NCBI RefSeq assembly: GCF_026341825.1
Contig: NZ_JAPENY010000002.1
Location: forward strand, 992,001 to 1,056,000
Reading direction: 5' to 3'
Source of the DNA: Streptomyces sp. NBC_00620
GTDB taxonomy: Bacteria; Actinomycetota; Actinomycetes; Streptomycetales; Streptomycetaceae
DNA length: 64,000 nucleotides
Each line of letters begins with the position of its first letter. Position 1 is the stretch's first letter. The notes beneath the pieces were generated by a model. That model worked only from the letters and a program-made list of their open reading frames with translations. It did no database searches and was not told the DNA's origin. The position numbers and the translations under genes were made by a program. Of the stretch, positions 59,893 through 64,000 are shown piece after piece.

Positions 59893-59980
59893 ATCCCAGG
59901 GCGAAGGCCCGGGGAGCCCAGGACGAGAGTCCGGGGCGTCCAGGGACACCAGTCCAGGGATGTCAACCGATACATATGAC

Positions 59981-60018
59981 GTTCCACCGTGCCCGGTTTC
60001 ACGACCGGGCACCGGAAC
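59981..60018 (+). promoter_or_regulatory. RNA hairpin before rpmI
   Basis: GTGCCCGGT (59989-59997) pairs with ACCGGGCAC (60004-60012) over a 6-nt loop, and GTTCC (59981-59985) pairs with GGAAC (60014-60018). It lies 27 bp before the rpmI start inside the operon. It could be a target for ribosomal protein control or an RNA processing site. Confidence 0.5.
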
Positions 60019-60044
60019 GCCACTGACGAGGAGAGAACGGCGCT

Positions 60045-60239
60045 ATGCCGAAGAACAAGTCGCACAGCGGTGCCAGCAAGCGCTTCAAGATCACCGGCTC
60101 CGGCAAGGTGCTCCGTGAGCGCGCCGGCAAGCGCCACCTGCTCGAGCACAAGTCGTCCCGAGTGACGCGTCGCCTCACCGGCAACGCCGAGATGGCCCCG
60201 GGCGACGCCAAGAAGATCAAGAAGCTTCTCGGCAAGTGA
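60045..60239 (+). CDS. rpmI: 50S ribosomal protein L35
   Basis: 64 residues with the full L35 pattern: [40 protein letters not shown] and a KKIKKLLGK end. It belongs to the conserved infC-rpmI-rplT operon. SD GAGGAGAG before ATG 60045. Confidence 0.98.
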   Translation: MPKNKSHSGASKRFKITGSGKVLRERAGKRHLLEHKSSRVTRRLTGNAEMAPGDAKKIKKLLGK

Positions 60240-60349
60240 CGTACCGGCGCCTGATCATTCGATCGCCGCGCGCCGTACGCCAGGACCGGGACCCCATCGA
60301 TTTCGGGCCGTGTGAGTCCAACCACGGCCCCGCTACAAGGAGTTAACAA

Positions 60350-60736
60350 GTGGCACGCGTCAAGCGGGCAGTCAACGCCCACAAGAAGCGCCGGGCGATC
60401 CTCGAGGCCGCCAAGGGCTACCGCGGTCAGCGTTCGCGCCTGTACCGCAAGGCCAAGGAGCAGGTCACCCACTCCCTGGTCTACAACTACAACGACCGCA
60501 AGAAGCGCAAGGGCGACTTCCGTCGGCTGTGGATCCAGCGCATCAACGCCGCTGCCCGCGCCAACGGCATCACCTACAACCGCTTCATCCAGGGTCTGAA
60601 CGCGGCCAACATCGAGGTCGACCGCAAGATCCTCGCGGAGCTGGCCGTCAACGACGCCAACGCGTTCGCCGCGCTCGTCGAGGTCGCCCAGAAGGCGCTG
60701 CCGTCGGACGTCAACGCGCCCAAGGCTGCCGCCTGA
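60350..60736 (+). CDS. rplT: 50S ribosomal protein L20
   Basis: 128 residues matching L20 ([57 protein letters not shown]). L20 is needed for early 50S assembly and in many bacteria represses its own operon. GTG at 60350 follows AAGGAGTT. A perfect 17-bp terminator follows. Confidence 0.98.
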   Translation: MARVKRAVNAHKKRRAILEAAKGYRGQRSRLYRKAKEQVTHSLVYNYNDRKKRKGDFRRLWIQRINAAARANGITYNRFIQGLNAANIEVDRKILAELAVNDANAFAALVEVAQKALPSDVNAPKAAA

Positions 60737-60755
60737 GCCGTGCGTCAAGCCGGTC

Positions 60756-60792
60756 AACCGGACCCGTAGGCCCCCGGCCTACGGGTCCGGTT
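60756..60792 (+). terminator. Terminator of the infC-rpmI-rplT operon
   Basis: Arms 60756-60772 and 60776-60792 form a perfect 17-bp stem (AACCGGACCCGTAGGCC with its complement) around a CCC loop, 20 bp after rplT. Confidence 0.9.
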
Positions 60793-60841
60793 GCGTCTGT
60801 CGCCGTACGTTGTCCTCCGTCTGCCGGTGGTGGTGGGTTGC

Positions 60842-60862
60842 TCGCGCAGTTCCCCGCGCCCC
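60842..60862. repeat. Dispersed 21-bp repeat (copy 2, inverted)
   Basis: The exact reverse complement of 34227-34247, placed just before the RNA methyltransferase gene. Confidence 0.75.
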
Positions 60863-60891
60863 TGAGGTCCCCCTCCCCAAAGGTGAGTCGC

Positions 60892-61749
60892 ATGGTTGCC
60901 GCCCCTGAACTGATCTCCCCCAAGTCGCCCCGCGTCTCCGCCGCCCGGCGGCTCGGCAGGCGGAACTTCCGCGGCAAGGAGCAGCTGTTCCTCGCGGAGG
61001 GGCCGCAGGCCGTGCGGGAGGCGGCGGCGCACCGCCCCGGCGGGACCGCCACCCTCGTCGAGCTGTTCGCGACGGTCGAGGCAGGGGAGCGGTACGCCGA
61101 CATCGTCGGGGACGCCCTGGACGCCGGCGCACGGGTGCACTTCGCCGCCGAGGACGTGATCGCCGACATCTCGACGACCGTCACACCGCAGGGCCTTGTC
61201 GGCATCTGCCGCTTCCTGGACACCCCCTTCGAGGAGATCCTCGGGGCGCGGCCCAAGCTCGTCGCCGTACTCGCGCATGTACGCGACCCCGGGAACGCCG
61301 GCACCGTGCTGCGGTGCGCCGATGCCGCGGGTGCCGAGGCCGTCGTACTCACCGACGCGTCCGTGGATCTCTACAACCCCAAGGCCGTACGGGCCTCGGT
61401 GGGCTCCTTGTTCCATCTGCCCGTCGCCGTCGGTGTGCCCGTCGAGCGGGCCGTGCAGGGGCTCAAGGACGCCGGTGTGCGGATCCTGGCCGCGGACGGC
61501 GCCGGGGAGGACGACCTCGACGACGAGCTGGACAAGGGGACGATGGGCGGGCCGACCGCCTGGGTGTTCGGGAACGAGGCGTGGGGGCTTCCGGAGGAGA
61601 CGCGCGCGCTGGCGGATGCCGTCGTGCGCGTACCCATCCACGGAAAGGCCGAAAGCTTGAACCTCGCCACCGCCGCAGCCGTATGTCTCTACGCGTCCGC
61701 GCGTGCACAGCGCGCCTCCGGAGGGTGCCGTTCCGTCACCCAGAGCTAG
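60892..61749 (+). CDS. TrmH/SpoU-family RNA 2'-O-methyltransferase
   Basis: A 285-residue SpoU methyltransferase with the substrate-binding N-domain (RRNFRGKEQLFLAEGPQAVR) and the knotted catalytic C-domain: motif 1 HVRDPGNAGTVLRCADAAGA, motif 2 WVFGNEAWGL and motif 3 VRVPIHGKAESLNLATAAAV. It probably modifies 23S rRNA. ATG at 60892 follows AAAGGTGAG. Neighbour of rplT, as in many actinobacteria. Confidence 0.93.
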   Translation: MVAAPELISPKSPRVSAARRLGRRNFRGKEQLFLAEGPQAVREAAAHRPGGTATLVELFATVEAGERYADIVGDALDAGARVHFAAEDVIADISTTVTPQGLVGICRFLDTPFEEILGARPKLVAVLAHVRDPGNAGTVLRCADAAGAEAVVLTDASVDLYNPKAVRASVGSLFHLPVAVGVPVERAVQGLKDAGVRILAADGAGEDDLDDELDKGTMGGPTAWVFGNEAWGLPEETRALADAVVRVPIHGKAESLNLATAAAVCLYASARAQRASGGCRSVTQS

Positions 61750-61799
61750 TAGGGTGACCTGCTCGGGGCCCACTGCCGGACGAGAGGTGGGGTACGGGG

Positions 61800-63023
61800 A
61801 TGAGTGTCGGCACGAGCGGTGCGCAGAAGGCGCCGCGAGCACGGGACGTGCGCGGTACGCCCGCGTCCCGGCGCGGTGACGCCGCCGAACTCGGAGCCGA
61901 CCGGGAAGCCGAACCGGGAGCCGAACTGGCAGCAGGCCCCGGAGCCGGTCTCGGCATCGACCCCGACGACCTCCCCGACGGACTGGTCGTGGCCGACGAG
62001 CGCGGCCGCGTGATCTGCTTCAACGCCGCCGCCGCCCGCATCGCGGCCGTGTCCGCCGCCGACGCCCTCGGACGCCCGCTGGAGTGGGCCCTCCCGTTGG
62101 AGGATCTGGAGGGCCGCAGGTGGTGGCAGCTGACCGACCCGTACGGCGGTCTCGCCATCCGTGTCGGACAGCCCGAGCGGAATCTGCTGCTTCCCGGCGG
62201 GCGCGAGGTGCTCGTCTCCGCGAGGTACGTGCGCACGCACCCCACCGGGCCCATCCGCCGTGTCGTCGTCTCCCTGCGGGACACCGAGGCCCGCCGCCGC
62301 ACCGAGCGCAGCCACGCCGAGCTGATCGCCACCGTCGCCCATGAACTGCGCTCGCCGCTCACCTCCGTCAAGGGCTTCACGGCCACCCTGCTGGCCAAGT
62401 GGGAACGCTTCACCGACGACCAGAAGAAGCTCATGCTGGAGACCGTCGACGCCGACGCCGACCGGGTCACCCGGCTCATCGCCGAGCTGCTCGACATCTC
62501 ACGGATCGACTCCGGCCGGCTCGAAGTGCGCCGCCAGCCCGTCGACATGGGCGCCGCCGTCGGCCGCCACATCCAGGCCTACGTCGCCTCCGGCCAGTCG
62601 GCAGACCGATTCCTGGTGCGCATCGAGCATCCGCTGCCCGCCCTGTGGGCCGACCCTGACAAGGTCGACCAGGTGCTCAGCAACCTGATCGAAAATGCGG
62701 TGCGCCACGGCGAGGGAACCGTCACCATCGAGGTCACGCCCTCGGCGTCCCCGCGCGAGCGGGAGGACCGGGAAGAGGCGGCGAACGCCGCGACGTCGGT
62801 CACCGTGAGCGACGAGGGCACCGGCATCCCGGAGGAGTCCATGAACCGCGTCTTCACCCGCTTCTGGCGGGGCAGCAAGCGCGGCGGGACGGGCCTCGGG
62901 CTCTACATCGTCAAGGGCATCGTCGAGGCCCACGGCGGCACCATCACGGTCGGCCGCGCCCCCGGCGGCGGCGCCGAGTTCCGATTTACGTTGCCCGTGG
63001 GCACCCCGGCGTATCTGCTCTGA
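61800..63023 (+). CDS. Soluble PAS-domain sensor histidine kinase
   Basis: A 407-residue kinase without membrane segments. A PAS fold (~residues 55-165, DGLVVADERGRVICFNAAAA) precedes the HisKA H-box TVAHELRSPLTSVKGFTATL and the HATPase with NLIENAVRHGEG, DEGTGIPEE and GGTGLGLYIVKGI. No response regulator is next to it, so it is an orphan kinase. TAGGGT at 61750-61755 is a possible -10 element. The Ala/Glu-rich N-terminal 50 residues look disordered. Confidence 0.92.
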   Translation: MSVGTSGAQKAPRARDVRGTPASRRGDAAELGADREAEPGAELAAGPGAGLGIDPDDLPDGLVVADERGRVICFNAAAARIAAVSAADALGRPLEWALPLEDLEGRRWWQLTDPYGGLAIRVGQPERNLLLPGGREVLVSARYVRTHPTGPIRRVVVSLRDTEARRRTERSHAELIATVAHELRSPLTSVKGFTATLLAKWERFTDDQKKLMLETVDADADRVTRLIAELLDISRIDSGRLEVRRQPVDMGAAVGRHIQAYVASGQSADRFLVRIEHPLPALWADPDKVDQVLSNLIENAVRHGEGTVTIEVTPSASPREREDREEAANAATSVTVSDEGTGIPEESMNRVFTRFWRGSKRGGTGLGLYIVKGIVEAHGGTITVGRAPGGGAEFRFTLPVGTPAYLL

Positions 63024-63092
63024 CGCCGAAGAGGCCCCACGGGCGCATTCACCCACCTCACCCCCGTTAGACTCGGCCTTTGGCACCTTTGC

Positions 63093-63137
63093 GTCCCCGT
63101 TTCAGGGACAAGGCGTCCCCCGAGTCGGGACGGGGAC
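63093..63137 (+). promoter_or_regulatory. Leader hairpins before pheS
   Basis: GTCCC (63093-63097) can pair with GGGAC (63105-63109), and CGTCCC (63114-63119) with GGGACG (63127-63132). Alternatively GTCCCCG (63093-63099) pairs with CGGGGAC (63131-63137). TAGACT at 63068-63073 is a likely -10 box. The alternatives suggest, but do not prove, attenuation. Confidence 0.4.
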
Positions 63138-63169
63138 CATCCGCCAGCCAACCGGAAGCACGGGAAGAG

Positions 63170-64000
63170 ATGTCGGCACCGAATAAGTCGTACGACCCAG
63201 TAGAGGTCGAGGCCTTGAAACCGGAAGAGATCGAGCGCATGCGGGACGAGGCGCTCGCCGCCTTCGCGGCCGCCGGTGACCTCGACGCGCTCCAGGAGGC
63301 CAAGGTCGCCCACACCGGCGGCACCTCCCCGCTGGCCCTCGCCAACCGCGAGATCGGCGCCCTGCCCCCGCACGCCAAGGCCGCCGCCGGCAAGCTCGTC
63401 GGCCAGGCCCGCGGCGCGGTGAACAAGGCCCTCGCCACCCGCCAGGCCGAGCTGGAGGCCGACCGCGACGCCCGTGTGCTGGTCGAGGAGGCGGTGGACG
63501 TCACACTGCCGTACGACCGCGTACCGGCCGGCGCCCGGCACCCGCTGACCACGCTTTCGGAGCGCATCGAGGACGTCTTCGTGGCCATGGGCTACGAGGT
63601 CGCCGAGGGCCCCGAGGTCGAGGCCGAGTGGTTCAACTTCGACGCCCTGAACATCGGCCCGGACCACCCGGCGCGCGGTATGCAGGACACCTTCTTCGTG
63701 CAGGGCCCCAAGGGCCACGAAGAGGAGTCGAACATCGTCCTGCGGACCCACACCTCGCCGGTGCAGATCCGCTCGATGCTCGACCGCGAGCCGCCCGTCT
63801 ACGTGATCTGCCCGGGCCGCGTCTACCGCTCCGACGAGCTGGACGCCACGCACACCCCCGTCTTCATGCAGGTCGAGCTCCTCGCCATCGACGAGGGCCT
63901 GACCATGGCCGACCTCAAGGGCACCCTCGACCACATGGTCCAGGCGCTCTTCGGATCGGACATGAAGACCCGGCTGCGCCCGAACTTCTTCCCGTTCACC
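63170..64000 (+). CDS. pheS: Phenylalanine--tRNA ligase alpha subunit, N-terminal part (cut by right edge)
   Basis: The first 277 codons of PheS. The N-terminal coiled coil (EEIERMRDEALAAFAAAGDL) binds tRNA; class II motifs follow: GYEVAEGPEVEAEWFNFDAL, HPARGMQDTFFV, RTHTSPVQIRSML and GRVYRSDELDATHTPVFMQV. With PheT (outside the window) it charges tRNA-Phe. ATG at 63170 follows GGGAAG. Confidence 0.97.
   Translation, partial: MSAPNKSYDPVEVEALKPEEIERMRDEALAAFAAAGDLDALQEAKVAHTGGTSPLALANREIGALPPHAKAAAGKLVGQARGAVNKALATRQAELEADRDARVLVEEAVDVTLPYDRVPAGARHPLTTLSERIEDVFVAMGYEVAEGPEVEAEWFNFDALNIGPDHPARGMQDTFFVQGPKGHEEESNIVLRTHTSPVQIRSMLDREPPVYVICPGRVYRSDELDATHTPVFMQVELLAIDEGLTMADLKGTLDHMVQALFGSDMKTRLRPNFFPFT

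Overview
The window is a very GC-rich, gene-dense chromosomal segment. It has GTG and TTG starts, 4-nt ATGA/GTGA overlaps inside operons, a Pup-proteasome locus, a conservon, and DmdR/IdeR-type iron control. All of this points to a Streptomyces. The gene order from pafA to pheS follows, as far as I remember it, the conserved core region around SCO1640-SCO1595 of S. coelicolor, with accessory genes set into it. No tRNA, rRNA, CRISPR array, insertion sequence or prophage is visible.

Layout. (1) 1-12.6 kb, proteasome/Tat block: the edge of a LacI regulator, an MFS transporter, pafA (Pup ligase), two FKBP prolyl isomerases, the WYL regulators pafB and pafC, two small proteins, tatA, tatC, a lipid kinase and a Ski2-like helicase. 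(2) 12.7-20.2 kb, an accessory nitrogen operon on the minus strand: two DUF1989 proteins, a biotin-dependent urea/guanidine carboxylase and allophanate hydrolase, with a divergent TetR gene. (3) 20.5-25.1 kb, a conservon (cvnABCD plus a cytochrome P450) of the rar/cvn9 type. (4) 25.2-29.5 kb: a pseudouridine synthase, then a less GC-rich insert with a terpene synthase, a P450 and a VOC protein. (5) 29.7-40.1 kb: an APC permease whose promoter carries almost the same operator as the nitrogen operon, a PadR/ABC exporter set, an iron-regulated siderophore-interacting protein, a 5'-3' exonuclease, and a glycine-betaine ABC transporter whose permease is fused to two substrate-binding domains. (6) 40.3-46.0 kb: assorted accessory genes. 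(7) 46.0-51.1 kb: a gamma-glutamylation catabolic cluster (class I amidotransferase, FadR-type regulator, glnA4-like ligase, aldehyde dehydrogenase, SDR). (8) 51.1-58.8 kb: envelope and secreted proteins, including a mycosin-like protease with a proline-rich partner. (9) 58.8-64 kb: translation block infC-rpmI-rplT, an RNA methyltransferase, a PAS histidine kinase and pheS (cut by the right edge).

How it works together. The most informative link is regulatory. A 20-bp palindrome (TTTCTGTC-N4-GACAGAAA), extended by a shared AAATTAGG, lies in the promoter of the carboxylase operon next to the TetR gene. It recurs about 12 kb away directly upstream of the APC permease. This suggests a small uptake-plus-degradation regulon, and because of the DUF1989 pair its substrate may be guanidine rather than urea. 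Other notable points are an ExxR-less CYP157-type P450 in the conservon, an infC gene that appears to start with AUC behind an attenuator-like leader, and a terpene synthase with a degenerate aspartate-rich motif.
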